Shown piece after piece: positions 16,123-24,507 of a DNA stretch of 64,000 bases (position 1 is its first letter; the number at the start of each line of letters is the position of its first letter). Source of the stretch: Streptomyces sp. T12 (GTDB lineage Bacteria; Actinomycetota; Actinomycetes; Streptomycetales; Streptomycetaceae); NCBI RefSeq assembly GCF_028736035.1, contig NZ_CP117866.1, forward strand, positions 4,774,001-4,838,000, given 5' to 3'. The notes under the pieces were generated by a model. That model saw only the letters and a list, made by a program, of their open reading frames with translations, searched no databases and was not told where the DNA came from. The position numbers and the translations under genes were made by a program.

Positions 16123-17241
16123 ATGCGAGACATAAGCGGGGAACGCGTACAACAGGCCGTGGCAAGCTGCGTGGCGCTGCTGCGAACGGCGGCGGACCGG
16201 GACTGGACGGCCGTCGGCGCCGGACGGCTGGAGTGGGACTGCCACGCCACCGCGTTCCATATCGCCGAAGACCTCATCGCCTACGCCGCCAACCTGGCCG
16301 GACGCGCGCAGGACGACTACGTCCCGTTCGAGATCACCCTGGACGACGGCACCGACAACGAGGGCCTGCTGCAGGTCATCGAGACGACCGGCGCCCTGTT
16401 CACCGCCACCATCCGCACCACACCCCCCGAGGTGCGCGCCTTCCACCCCTACCCCTTCCGCAGCGCGAACCGCGAGGGCTTCGCGGCGATGGGCGTAGCG
16501 GAGGTCCTCCTCCACACGCACGACATCGCCGAGGGCCTGGGCCTGACCTACGAACCGCCCTCCGAACTCCCCGAGTTCGTCCTCACCCGGATCTTCCCGC
16601 ACGTCCAGCCCGGCCCCGACCACTGGCGCACCCTGCTGTGGGCCACCGGCCGCGGTGACCTGCCCGGCCGCGCGCCGGTCACCGAATGGCGCTGGCGCAA
16701 CAACCTCGTCATCCCCACCGACCGCCTCACCCTCCAGGGCGTCACCCCCGCGGCCGCCGCCGACCTGAGCGCGGGCGGCGACGGCGGGTTCACCTGGGTC
16801 GTGGGCGGTCCCTTCGAGGGGACGCGGGAGGCGGCCGGGATGACGATGAAGGCCTACGAGACGGGCGTGCACCGTCCCGAGTTCGGCCTGTTCGTCCTCG
16901 TACGCAAGGAGGACGACCTCGCGGTCGGCGGCATGGGCTTCCACGGCGTCCCCGACGAGGAGGGCCGGGCGGAGGTCGGCTACGACCTCGTGGAGGGCGT
17001 CCGCGGCCGCGGTTACGCGAGCGAGGCGCTGGACGCCCTGTCGGAGTGGGCCCTGGCCAGGGACGACGTACAACTCCTCTGCGCCATCGTCGACGCCGAC
17101 AACCTCCCGTCACAGGGCGTCGCCACGCGCGCCGGGTATGTGCGGGCGACGGTCGAGGAGGAGCGGGCGGTGCAGGAGGGGCCCGACATGGACCCGACGC
17201 TCCGGCTGTACGTCCGCAGGGGGCGTCCCGCGGCGGCCTAG
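16123..17241 (+). CDS. DinB-fold / GNAT acetyltransferase fusion protein
   Basis: 372 residues from ATG 16123. Residues 1-205 form a maleylpyruvate-isomerase/DinB-like helical bundle, with WDCHATAFHIAEDLIAYAANL and EVLLHTHDIAEGLGL carrying the histidine ligands. Residues 210-372 are a GNAT acetyltransferase of the RimJ/RimL type, with VGGMGFHGVPDEEGRAEVGY and the acetyl-CoA loop VRGRGYASEAL. Both halves appear complete and are joined in frame with no stop. Such bifunctional proteins are seen occasionally in actinobacteria. The likely chemistry is mycothiol- or metal-linked transfer plus N-acetylation of an unknown substrate. Confidence 0.8.
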   Translation: MRDISGERVQQAVASCVALLRTAADRDWTAVGAGRLEWDCHATAFHIAEDLIAYAANLAGRAQDDYVPFEITLDDGTDNEGLLQVIETTGALFTATIRTTPPEVRAFHPYPFRSANREGFAAMGVAEVLLHTHDIAEGLGLTYEPPSELPEFVLTRIFPHVQPGPDHWRTLLWATGRGDLPGRAPVTEWRWRNNLVIPTDRLTLQGVTPAAAADLSAGGDGGFTWVVGGPFEGTREAAGMTMKAYETGVHRPEFGLFVLVRKEDDLAVGGMGFHGVPDEEGRAEVGYDLVEGVRGRGYASEALDALSEWALARDDVQLLCAIVDADNLPSQGVATRAGYVRATVEEERAVQEGPDMDPTLRLYVRRGRPAAA

Positions 17242-17281
17242 CCTGGGGCGGAGCCGACCCGCACCGCCGTAGGGAGCCGCC

Positions 17282-17701
17282 ATGTCGTTCACCGACGAGG
17301 AGATCGCCTACCTCACCACGAACCCGCTCGCCCGCCTCGCCAGCCTCTGCGCGGACGAGCAGCCGGATGTGGTGCCGGTGGCCCTGGAGTTCGACGGGAC
17401 CCACTTCTGGGTCGGCGGGCCCCGCGCGGAGGTCCTCGACACCCGCAAGTTCCGCAATGTCGCGCGCGGCCGCGACAAGGTGGCCTTCGTCGTGGACGAC
17501 CTGCTCTCCATCGAGCCGTTCGTCGCCCGTGGCATCCGGGTGTACGGCGTCGCGGACGGCCCCGTGGAGCGGGTCGGCATGGTGGGTCCCGGTCACTACC
17601 TGCGCATCACGCCGACGCTCTCGTGGAGCTGGAACCTGTCGGACCCTCCCCGGCCGTCCGGGGACACCTGGTATCCCATGCGCCGGGCCACGCACGCGTG
17701 A
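17282..17701 (+). CDS. PPOX class F420-dependent oxidoreductase family protein
   Basis: 139 residues from ATG 17282 with GGGAGCC just upstream. It is a split-barrel flavin/deazaflavin-binding protein of the pyridoxamine 5'-phosphate oxidase type. The start FTDEEIAYLTTNPLARLASL, TRKFRNVARGRDKVAFVVDD, and RGIRVYGVADGP are characteristic of the F420-binding subgroup (TIGR04023-like). The end WSWNL...TWYPMRRATH is also typical. It lies 40 bases after the DinB-GNAT gene. Substrate unknown. Confidence 0.85.
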   Translation: MSFTDEEIAYLTTNPLARLASLCADEQPDVVPVALEFDGTHFWVGGPRAEVLDTRKFRNVARGRDKVAFVVDDLLSIEPFVARGIRVYGVADGPVERVGMVGPGHYLRITPTLSWSWNLSDPPRPSGDTWYPMRRATHA

Positions 17702-17787
17702 CCCACGTCACGTTCGCTCATGTCACATCCCGCCCGGCCGTTCCGTCATATCTGCGTAACCCGACGACAACGGCAAGGGAGTTGGCC

Positions 17788-18261
17788 ATGAACGCCCGCT
17801 TGAACCTCTTCGAGAACCCGATCGCCGGCAAGGTCATCAAGCACTTCGGGGCGGCCGGCAAGGTGGTGCACGACTCGCCGCTGCCGCTCAGCATCCAGCA
17901 CCTTGTGACGCTCCGGGCCAGCCAGATCAACGGCTGCGGCTTCTGCACCGACATGCACAGCAAGGACGCGGTGGCCGCCGGCGAGGACTGGCTTCGCCTC
18001 AATCTGGTCGCGGCCTGGCGGGAGGCCACCTGCTTCACCGAGGCCGAGCGCGCCGCCCTGGAACTCACCGAGCAGGGCACCCGCATCGCGGACGGCGCCG
18101 GTGGGGTCCCGGACGAGATCTGGGAGAACGCCGCCAAGCACTACGACGAGGAACAGCTCGGCGCCCTGGTGATCCTGATCGCCATGATCAACACCTACAA
18201 CCGGCTGAACGTCATGATCCAGCAGCCCGCGGGCAGCTACCAGCCCGGCCAGTTCGCCTAG
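17788..18261 (+). CDS. AhpD-like carboxymuconolactone decarboxylase family protein
   Basis: 157 residues from ATG 17788, with AAGGGAG as ribosome binding site. The active-site motif GCGFCTDMHS gives the redox CxxC pair Cys50/Cys53 and His57, as in AhpD-type alkylhydroperoxidase proteins. The C-terminal helices (LVILIAMINTYNRLNVMIQQ) are typical of this subfamily. It likely acts in peroxide or thiol redox chemistry in the cytosol. Same strand as the PPOX gene, 86 bases downstream. Confidence 0.85.
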   Translation: MNARLNLFENPIAGKVIKHFGAAGKVVHDSPLPLSIQHLVTLRASQINGCGFCTDMHSKDAVAAGEDWLRLNLVAAWREATCFTEAERAALELTEQGTRIADGAGGVPDEIWENAAKHYDEEQLGALVILIAMINTYNRLNVMIQQPAGSYQPGQFA

Positions 18262-18293
18262 CCGGGAGCACTGCGCGCGAGACCGAGGGGGCG

Positions 18294-18563
18294 CTAGCCG
18301 GCCGCCCGCCCCTTCGGCCTGCGCAACCCCGCCTCCGTCAGCAGCCGTACCACCTCACGGCTGCTGACCTCCACGGCACCCGCGCGCACCACATCGGCGT
18401 ACCGATCCGACGGGATGTCGTAGTGATCCCGCTCGAAGGCCCGCCGCGGCACGCCCAACTCGTCGGCGAACGCGTGCAGTTCGTCGTACGACACGTCACT
18501 CACGAGGTGCGACCACAGCCGGCCGTGCCCCGGCCAGGCCGGCGGGTCGATATAGATCGTCAC
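18294..18563 (-). CDS. DUF4031 domain-containing protein
   Basis: 89 residues from GTG 18563. This start fits the DUF4031 family, which begins T-[IV]-Y-[IV]-D-P-P; the frame stays open upstream, but that part is a simple repeat. Conserved features are IDPPAWPGHGRLWSHLVSD, DELHAFADELGVPRRAFERD and HYDIP, ending with a helix LTEAGLRRPKG. The family is small, cytosolic and of unknown function. Confidence 0.8.
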   Translation of the reverse strand: MTIYIDPPAWPGHGRLWSHLVSDVSYDELHAFADELGVPRRAFERDHYDIPSDRYADVVRAGAVEVSSREVVRLLTEAGLRRPKGRAAG

Positions 18564-18570
18564 GACGTCA

Positions 18571-18640
18571 CGCGTCTCACGTGGCTCACGCATCTCACGT
18601 GGCTTACGCGCCTCGCGCGTCTCACGCGGCTCACGAGGAC
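18571..18640. repeat. Tandem CTCACGTGG-type repeats upstream of DUF4031 gene
   Basis: Units of the type CGTCTCACGTGGCTCACG recur about three to four times with small changes (CGCATCTCACGTGG, CGCGTCTCACGCGG) between the DUF4031 gene and the gene ending at 18631. The repeat extends the reading frames of both genes artificially, so starts and stops here should be treated with care. Confidence 0.55.
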
Positions 18641-19017
18641 GGCGCCCCGCCCAGCCCGGACGACCCCAGCGACCCCACCGCCGCGACCTTCACCCCCGCC
18701 TGGTGGCACACCCAGTGCGGATCGGGCCCCAACTCCGGCTCGACGTCCAGCGCATGCGGGTCACCGGTGCGGCACACCGGGCACAGCGGCCAGCGGCCGC
18801 GCCGTTCCAGCAGCGCGTCCTGCACGTCCTGGGCGACCAGCCCGGCCACGTACTCCACACCCTCCGGCCACTGCTCCACCCACCAGCGCCGCTGTACGAC
18901 CGACTCTTCGACCAGCGATACGACGTCCGCCTCGGCGACCTTGCCCGCGACCAGGTCGGCGAGCACGAGGGCGCGGGCGGCGTGCAGCGCCTGCTCCAGC
19001 GGACTGATGGGTTCCAT
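18631..19017 (-). CDS. Conserved hypothetical protein with C-terminal Cys/His motif
   Basis: 128 residues from ATG 19017. The N-terminal half is helical (LEQALHAARALVLADLVAGK, then a Trp-rich QRRWWVEQWPEG). The C-terminal half holds CPVCRTGDPHALDVEP and DPHWVCHQAG, a spacing suggestive of a zinc-binding fold. It diverges from the MurR-type regulator gene, and both promoters would lie in the 55 bases between them. I do not recognise a named family. Confidence 0.7.
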   Translation of the reverse strand: MEPISPLEQALHAARALVLADLVAGKVAEADVVSLVEESVVQRRWWVEQWPEGVEYVAGLVAQDVQDALLERRGRWPLCPVCRTGDPHALDVEPELGPDPHWVCHQAGVKVAAVGSLGSSGLGGAPSS

Positions 19018-19053
19018 GGACCTATTGTGCGCACTCTTGACCAGGGCGCCGAG

Positions 19054-19101
19054 CCGAAAATATCTTTCATACGTGACCCAGAGAGTGAAGGAAAGTTTCG
19101 G
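19054..19101. promoter_or_regulatory. Two inverted copies of a 16-bp operator flanking the murR start
   Basis: CCGAAAATATCTTTCA (19054-19069) and TGAAGGAAAGTTTCGG (19086-19101) are inverted copies agreeing at 13 of 16 positions. Each is a GAAA...TTTC type palindrome like operators bound by RpiR/MurR regulators. Their centres are 32 bases apart, about three helical turns, one copy on each side of the GTG start at 19073. They would let the regulator repress itself and perhaps the divergent gene. Confidence 0.6.
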
Positions 19102-20011
19102 CACCGGCAGCGGAGGAGCCGGGTCGGGCCCGGCCGGACCCCCGCCCGCCCCCGCCGCCCTCGCGGCCAAGGTGCGCACGCTCGCCCCGTCGATGACCCG
19201 CTCCATGCAGCGCGTCGCCGAAGCGGTCGCGAACGACCCGGCGGGCTGCGCGGCCCTCACGGTCACCGGCCTCGCCGAACTCACGGGCACCAGCGAGGCG
19301 ACGGTCGTACGCACCGCCCGCCTCCTCGGCTACCCCGGCTACCGCGACCTGCGCCTCGCCCTCGCCGGCCTCGCCGCCCAGCAGCAGTCGGGCCGCGCCC
19401 CCGCCATCACGACCGACATCGCGGTGGACGACCCCATCGCGGATGTCGTGGCCAAGCTCGCCTACGACGAGCAGCAGACCCTCGCCGACACGGCCGCCGG
19501 CCTCGACACGGTCCAGCTGGGAGCGGCCGTCTCGGCCGCCGCCGCGGCCCGCCGTATCGACGTGTACGGCGTCGGGGCGTCCGGGCTGGTCGCGCAGGAC
19601 CTCACCCAGAAGCTCCTGCGCATAGGGCTGATAGCCCACGCGCACAGCGATCCGCACCTCGCCGTGACGAACGCCGTGCAGCTCCGTGCGGGTGACGTGG
19701 CGATCGCCATCACGCACTCCGGGTCGACCGGGGACGTCATCGAGCCGCTGCGGGTCGCTTTCGAGCACGGGGCCACGACGGTCGCCATCACCGGGCGTCC
19801 GGACGGGCCCGTCACTCAGTACGCCGATCACATCCTTACGACGTCGACGGCTCGCGAGAGCGAGTTGCGTCCCGCGGCGATGTCGTCCCGGACCAGTCAG
19901 CTGCTTGTGGTGGACTGTCTGTTCGTGGGGGTCGCTCAGCGGACTTATGAGAGTGCGGCGCCCGCGCTGGCCGCCTCTTACGAGGCACTGGCGCATCGGC
20001 ATCGTCGATAG
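19073..20011 (+). CDS. murR: MurR/RpiR family transcriptional regulator
   Basis: 312 residues from GTG 19073. An N-terminal Gly/Pro-rich tail is followed by an HTH_6 domain (about 30-110; VTGLAELTGTSEATVVRTAR is the helix-turn-helix) and a SIS sugar-phosphate-binding domain (about 140-280). The SIS motif DVYGVGASGLVAQDL and the ITHSGSTGDVIEPL phosphate loop are intact. It lies 47 bases upstream of murQ on the same strand, so it most likely senses MurNAc-6-P or a related sugar phosphate and controls cell-wall sugar recycling. The symbol is by function of the locus; orthology to E. coli murR is not shown. Confidence 0.85.
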   Translation: MTQRVKESFGTGSGGAGSGPAGPPPAPAALAAKVRTLAPSMTRSMQRVAEAVANDPAGCAALTVTGLAELTGTSEATVVRTARLLGYPGYRDLRLALAGLAAQQQSGRAPAITTDIAVDDPIADVVAKLAYDEQQTLADTAAGLDTVQLGAAVSAAAAARRIDVYGVGASGLVAQDLTQKLLRIGLIAHAHSDPHLAVTNAVQLRAGDVAIAITHSGSTGDVIEPLRVAFEHGATTVAITGRPDGPVTQYADHILTTSTARESELRPAAMSSRTSQLLVVDCLFVGVAQRTYESAAPALAASYEALAHRHRR

Positions 20012-20058
20012 ACCGTAGGTATGCCAACACACCGAAGTTGAAGAGAGCCGCCTCCCTC

Positions 20059-20994
20059 ATGACCTCGACTTCCAACCCCCGTGATCTCCGCGCCGAGTTG
20101 GAGACCCTGACCACCGAGGCGTTCCGTCCCGAGCTCGCCGAGATCGACCGGCTCCCCACCCTCGACATCGCCCGGCTGATGAACGGCGAGGACGCGGCCG
20201 TGCCCGCCGCCGTGGCGTCGCGCCTCCCGCAGATCGCCGCCGCCATCGACGCCATCGCCGACCGGATGGCGCAGGGCGGTCGGCTCGTCTACGCCGGCGC
20301 GGGTACGGCCGGTCGCCTGGGCGTGCTGGACGCCTCCGAGTGCCCGCCCACCTTCAACACCCACCCCTCCCAGGTCGTCGGGCTCATCGCGGGCGGCCCG
20401 GAGGCGATGGTCACCTCGATCGAGGGCGCCGAGGACTCCAAGGACCTGGCCCGCGCCGACCTCGACGCCCTCGCGCTCACCGCCGCCGACACCGTGGTCG
20501 GCATCTCCGCCTCCGGCCGCACCCCGTACGCGATCGGCGCGGTCGAACACGCCCGTGCGCAGGGCGCGTTGACGATCGGCCTGTCCTGCAACCCCGACAG
20601 CGCCCTCGCCGCGGCCGCCGAGCACGGCATCGAGATCGTCGTGGGCCCGGAACTGCTGACCGGCTCGACGCGCCTGAAAGCCGGAACCGCCCAGAAGCTG
20701 GTCCTCAACATGCTCTCGACGATCACGATGATCCGCCTGGGCAAGACCTACGGGAACCTGATGGTCGACGTCCGCGCCTCCAACGACAAGCTACGGGCCC
20801 GCTCCCGCCGTATCGTCGCCCTGGCCACGGGCGCGGACGACACCGACATCGAACGGGCCCTGACCGAGGCGGGCGGCGAGGTGAAGACGGCGATCCTGAT
20901 CCTGCTGGGGGATGTGGACGGGCCCACGGCGACGGGGCTGCTGTCCACGGCGGACGGCCACCTGAGGGCGGCGCTGGAGGCGGCGGGGGCCTGA
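20059..20994 (+). CDS. murQ: N-acetylmuramic acid 6-phosphate etherase
   Basis: 311 residues from ATG 20059. MurQ cleaves the lactyl ether of MurNAc-6-P to give GlcNAc-6-P and D-lactate in peptidoglycan recycling. The SIS fold shows VYAGAGTAGRLGVLDASECPP near residue 77, containing the catalytic glutamate of the DASECPPTF motif, then GISASGRTPYAIGAVEHA and the C-terminal KTYGNLMVDVRASNDKLRAR. Length is normal. It is downstream of the RpiR-type regulator. The GlcNAc-6-P made here is the substrate of NagA, encoded 21 kb away in this window. Confidence 0.95.
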   Translation: MTSTSNPRDLRAELETLTTEAFRPELAEIDRLPTLDIARLMNGEDAAVPAAVASRLPQIAAAIDAIADRMAQGGRLVYAGAGTAGRLGVLDASECPPTFNTHPSQVVGLIAGGPEAMVTSIEGAEDSKDLARADLDALALTAADTVVGISASGRTPYAIGAVEHARAQGALTIGLSCNPDSALAAAAEHGIEIVVGPELLTGSTRLKAGTAQKLVLNMLSTITMIRLGKTYGNLMVDVRASNDKLRARSRRIVALATGADDTDIERALTEAGGEVKTAILILLGDVDGPTATGLLSTADGHLRAALEAAGA

Positions 20995-21021
20995 GGGGGC
21001 CCAAGACTGGAGGCAAGGCTG

Positions 21022-21681
21022 TCAGCCGCGCCAGACAAGCGTGTACCGCCAGAACAGTCGCCTGCGCATGCGGACGCCGGGCAGGACGCGACGGGCCGCA
21101 CGGGCGATGCCGGAGAAGCCTGTCTCCGCCGGCCGGGTGACGGCGGTCATGGAGACCGGCCGGACCCCTGCCCGTCTTCCCCGGTTCTTGGCCCACCCCA
21201 AGACGAGGTTGAGCGGGATGGAGACGGCACCGAGGAGATGATCCACAGGCCCCTCCTCGCGGGCCAGACCGACGACCAGCAGCGTGCCGCCGGGGGCCAG
21301 TTGGCGCCGGAAGCGGGTGAGGGTCTCGGCCAGCGGCAGGTGGTGCAGTACGGCGACGCAGGTGATGACGTCGTACGAACCCTCGGGAATCCCGTCCGGC
21401 GCGTCGGCGACGACGTACGAGACCGGGAACCCGTGGGGCGTCGACTCCCGCGCCCGCCCGACGATCTCGGCGTCGGAGTCGACCCCGAGGACGGAGTCCG
21501 CCCGTCCCGCCAAGGCCCTCGCCAAGCCCCCGCTCCCGCACCCGACATCCAGGGCCCGTCGAACCCGTTCCCGGGGCAACTGCCGCAGGATCCACCGGTG
21601 ATAGTGGGCGTTGTGGTCCCAGGGGTGGGCGGCGTTGAAATGCTCCAGCGCCCTCAGCAGGCGATGCGGCAGGATCGTCAT
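21022..21681 (-). CDS. Class I SAM-dependent methyltransferase
   Basis: 219 residues from ATG 21681. Rossmann-type methyltransferase with motif I ALDVGCGSGGLARAL (about residue 43), acidic motif II LGVDSD, YDVITCVAVLHHLP as motif IV, and LAPGGTLLVVGLAREEG. The C-terminal MRRRLFWRYTLVWRG end is basic and aromatic and may contact membrane or the small substrate. It is convergent with murQ and divergent from the aldo/keto reductase. Substrate unknown. Confidence 0.85.
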   Translation of the reverse strand: MTILPHRLLRALEHFNAAHPWDHNAHYHRWILRQLPRERVRRALDVGCGSGGLARALAGRADSVLGVDSDAEIVGRARESTPHGFPVSYVVADAPDGIPEGSYDVITCVAVLHHLPLAETLTRFRRQLAPGGTLLVVGLAREEGPVDHLLGAVSIPLNLVLGWAKNRGRRAGVRPVSMTAVTRPAETGFSGIARAARRVLPGVRMRRRLFWRYTLVWRG

Positions 21682-21712
21682 GACGCCAGTCCACCAGAGG
21701 GGGAGACAACGG

Positions 21713-22552
21713 ATGACGGCGACCACCTTCCGCATCGGCGGCGACCTGGAAGTACGACGGCTCGGATTCGGGGCGATGCACCTGCGCCCGGAGAGCGCCG
21801 AGGCCCGTGCCGCCTGCGTCGCGGTCGCCCGCCGCGCCGTCGAACTCGGCGTCACGCTGATCGACACGGCGCACATGTACGGCTGGGGAGCCAACGAGGA
21901 CCTCCTCGCCGAGGCCCTGCACCCGTACCCGGACGACCTCGTGATCGCCACGAAGGTCGGCATCCGCCACACCACCTCGGGCGAGGGCTGGCGGCACGCG
22001 GGCGAGCCGGCCGACCTCCGAGCCCAGGTCGACGAGGCCCTACGCCGCCTCCGTCTCGACCGCATCGAGCTGCTCCAACTCCACCGCCTCGCCCCGGACG
22101 TACCGCTCCCCGACCAGCTCGGCGCCCTCCGCGACCTGCGCGAGGAGGGCAAGGTGGGCCTGATCGGCCTGTCCGAGGTCACGGCCGCCGAGCTCGCGCA
22201 GGCCCGGACCGTCGTCGACATCGCGAGCGTCCAGAACCGCTACAACCTCCTCGACCGCGAGCACGAACCCGTACTCAAGGCCTGCGAGTCGGCGGGCATC
22301 GCGTTCCTGCCGTGGCGGCCGGTGGCGGCGGGACAGTCGGGGGCGAGGTCGGAGATCGCCGCGGTGGCGAAGGAACTCGACGCGACCCCGACGCAGGTCG
22401 CCCTGGCGTGGCTCCTCACCCACTCCCCGGCGATCCTCCCCATCCCGGGGACGACGAGCATCGCGCACCTGGAGGAGAACCTCGGCGCGAACGCCGTCCA
22501 CCTCACCCAGGACCAGTACGACCGCCTGAACCACGCCTCCGAGTCGGCCTAG
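21713..22552 (+). CDS. Aldo/keto reductase
   Basis: 279 residues from ATG 21713, with GGGGGAGA upstream. NADPH-dependent TIM-barrel oxidoreductase. The catalytic set is visible: Asp in TLIDTAHMYG together with the Tyr, Lys in VIATKVG, and His in LLQLHRL. The cofactor-binding end SPAILPIPGTTSIAHLEENL is present. It resembles the general Streptomyces AKR group close to pyridoxal reductase types. Substrate cannot be predicted. Confidence 0.9.
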   Translation: MTATTFRIGGDLEVRRLGFGAMHLRPESAEARAACVAVARRAVELGVTLIDTAHMYGWGANEDLLAEALHPYPDDLVIATKVGIRHTTSGEGWRHAGEPADLRAQVDEALRRLRLDRIELLQLHRLAPDVPLPDQLGALRDLREEGKVGLIGLSEVTAAELAQARTVVDIASVQNRYNLLDREHEPVLKACESAGIAFLPWRPVAAGQSGARSEIAAVAKELDATPTQVALAWLLTHSPAILPIPGTTSIAHLEENLGANAVHLTQDQYDRLNHASESA

Positions 22553-22557
22553 AAGCA

Positions 22558-23250
22558 CTACCAGGCACGGTCGAGTCGGTCGGCCAGGTCGGCCAGGTCG
22601 TCGGCGTGCAGGTCGAACCGGTCCGAGGAGGTGGGCGGGTCGCCGACGGGGCGGGCGACGTAGGCGGTGCGCAGGCCGAGGTGCTGTGCTCCGCGCAGGT
22701 CCCAGGCATGGGCGGCGACCATCAGAAGGCGCTCCGGCGGTCGCCCCGAGACGGTGACGGCCAGCTGGTAGACCGCTGGGTCCGGCTTGTAGGTCCGGGC
22801 GTCCTCGGCGGACAGGGCCTGGTGCCAGCGCAGTCCGGCATGGGCGTTGAGCCCCAGCAGCGCCGTCCGGCTGGCGTTGGAGAGTCCGATCAACGGGAAC
22901 CGCTCGGCGAGACGGGCGAGCCCTGCCACGGTGTCGGGCCACGGCGGGAGCCGGCGACCCGACAGGGCCAGCGCCGCCACGGCGATCGGGTCGTCGACTC
23001 CGGCGGCATCGGCGACGAGCCGAGCGGCTTCCAGGTCGAGGAGGTCGCTGGTGAGGTAAGGCCGGACGCCGTCGAGCATGCGACGTTGCTCGCGGTCGAT
23101 GTGCTGTTGCCACAGCGACAAAAGGTCCTCAACCCTGGAATCGTCGAGCGAGGGATCGAGTTCACGAATGCCGGCGCGGATACCGGCGGGTTCGTCGACA
23201 AGCGTGCCCAGCACATCGAACACGACAGCATCGATCTCCGGCTGCGACAT
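22558..23250 (-). CDS. HAD family hydrolase (haloacid dehalogenase type II-like)
   Basis: 230 residues from ATG 23250, which has AGGAG 9 bases upstream; ATG 23256 would add two residues. Motif I is VVFDVLGTLVDE with the nucleophile Asp12, and motif II is IGLSNASR. The conserved lysine and acidic motifs are in DARTYKPDPAVYQLA and MVAAHAWDLRGAQHLGL, the latter a signature of type II haloacid dehalogenases. Cytosolic hydrolase of a halo- or phospho-substrate. Convergent with the aldo/keto reductase, 5 bases apart. Confidence 0.85.
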   Translation of the reverse strand: MSQPEIDAVVFDVLGTLVDEPAGIRAGIRELDPSLDDSRVEDLLSLWQQHIDREQRRMLDGVRPYLTSDLLDLEAARLVADAAGVDDPIAVAALALSGRRLPPWPDTVAGLARLAERFPLIGLSNASRTALLGLNAHAGLRWHQALSAEDARTYKPDPAVYQLAVTVSGRPPERLLMVAAHAWDLRGAQHLGLRTAYVARPVGDPPTSSDRFDLHADDLADLADRLDRAW

Positions 23251-23287
23251 GGGCATGATCTCCTGACTCCAACCCGCCTGACCGTCC

Positions 23288-23551
23288 CTAACGCGGCAGT
23301 CTCCCCTCCCTGTTGACCTGCCGAACCCGCGCCAACAGCTCCTCCTTCGTCGGCGCGGGCTCCACGGGCTCACCCCGCAACACCGCCACGAGCCGCTCCG
23401 CGGTGCGGACATTGCAACGCCCGAGTTGGACCAGAGCGAACGGCTCGTCGCTGGCGCCGGTTACCGGATCCACGCACAGGGAGGGCAGTACGACGCCCAC
23501 ACCCCTGAGCGCCTCCCGCAGGGACACCACGACTTCTTCGGTCGACCGCAT
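23288..23551 (-). CDS. Small hypothetical protein divergent from Scr1-type regulator
   Basis: 87 residues from ATG 23551 with GGAGAGG 11 bases upstream. Sequence is helical: TEEVVVSLREALRGVGVVLP, then LVQLGRCNVRTAERLVAVL and LLARVRQVNREGRL. It contains no known catalytic motif. Similar small proteins are found beside Scr1/DUF397 loci in Streptomyces, in my recollection. Given the divergent arrangement, 116 bases from the XRE gene, it may be a partner or target of that regulator. Confidence 0.65.
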   Translation of the reverse strand: MRSTEEVVVSLREALRGVGVVLPSLCVDPVTGASDEPFALVQLGRCNVRTAERLVAVLRGEPVEPAPTKEELLARVRQVNREGRLPR

Positions 23552-23667
23552 CGTTGAGTTCACCTCTCCACGCAGAGTTTGCGATTCACAACACAGCGTG
23601 TCGGTCACGGCTCTAGCCTGGCCATACAGGGGACACCAACATCTCCGATGTTCGACCGGGAGCTGCC

Positions 23668-24507
23668 ATGCCGGGACCCAAGGACCTCGACCCGTCGTCA
23701 TCGCCGCGCGCGCTGCTGGGGGCGGAATTACGTCACGCTCGCGAGAAGAAGGGCCTCAGCCAGGAGGCCCTGGGCCTGAAGCTGTTCGTCAGCGGCACGT
23801 TCGTCGGCCAACTGGAGGCGGGTACGCGGCGCTTGCGGCCCGACATGGCCCCGGTGGTCGATGAGGTGCTGGACACGAAGGGTTTCTTCGCGCGGAACTG
23901 CAAGGCAGCCAACAAGTCCAGGTATCCGGAGCACTTCGCGGAGGCAGCGGAGGCCGAGGCTCAAGCGACGGCGATCAGGCAGTACGCGCCGCTCCTGATC
24001 CCCGGCCTTCTGCAGACGCCCGAATACGCGAGGGTCGTGTGCCGCGCATACCAGCCGACGGCCCCGGCGGAGAAGATCGAGCAGCTCGTGACGGCCCGGA
24101 TGGAGCGCACCCGACTCCTCGACGATCCAACAGACCCGCTGTTGTGGGCGGTGATTGACGAGGCGGCTTTGCGGCGAGTGACGGGCGGACCCGAGGTGAT
24201 GGCGGAGGTCCTGCGTCACATCGCAGATTTGTGCCGCCGGGGTCGGGTCATCGTGCAGGTGCTGCCGTTTGGGGCGGGAGCACATGCCGCGATGGAGGGC
24301 TCCATCAAGCTGATGGACTTCGAGGACGCTCCTCCGCTGGTCTACTTCGAAGGGGTCGGCACCGGACGGCTGGAGGACGACCCCGCGACCGTCAAGCACC
24401 AGAGGTTCACCTACGAACTCCTCACGGCCTGCGCACTCTCGCCGCAGAAGTCCCTGGCCCTGATCGAGGCGATGGCGCAGGATTACGCCCATGAGGAACA
24501 TCCCTGA
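23668..24507 (+). CDS. XRE-family regulator with Scr1/DUF5753 domain (TTA codon)
   Basis: 279 residues from ATG 23668. The N-terminal HTH (about 17-70) includes ELRHAREKKGLSQEALG and SGTFVGQLEAGTR. The C-terminal ~180 residues are the Scr1/DUF5753 domain, with the hallmark YAPLLIPGLLQTPEYARVVC and VIVQVLPFGAGAHAAMEGS. These regulators pair with a short DUF397 protein, here starting 17 bases before this gene ends, as in the WhiJ/BldB-like developmental systems. Leu21 is TTA (23728-23730), so translation should depend on the bldA tRNA. Base composition at third positions looks less biased than in neighbouring core genes. Confidence 0.9.
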   Translation: MPGPKDLDPSSSPRALLGAELRHAREKKGLSQEALGLKLFVSGTFVGQLEAGTRRLRPDMAPVVDEVLDTKGFFARNCKAANKSRYPEHFAEAAEAEAQATAIRQYAPLLIPGLLQTPEYARVVCRAYQPTAPAEKIEQLVTARMERTRLLDDPTDPLLWAVIDEAALRRVTGGPEVMAEVLRHIADLCRRGRVIVQVLPFGAGAHAAMEGSIKLMDFEDAPPLVYFEGVGTGRLEDDPATVKHQRFTYELLTACALSPQKSLALIEAMAQDYAHEEHP

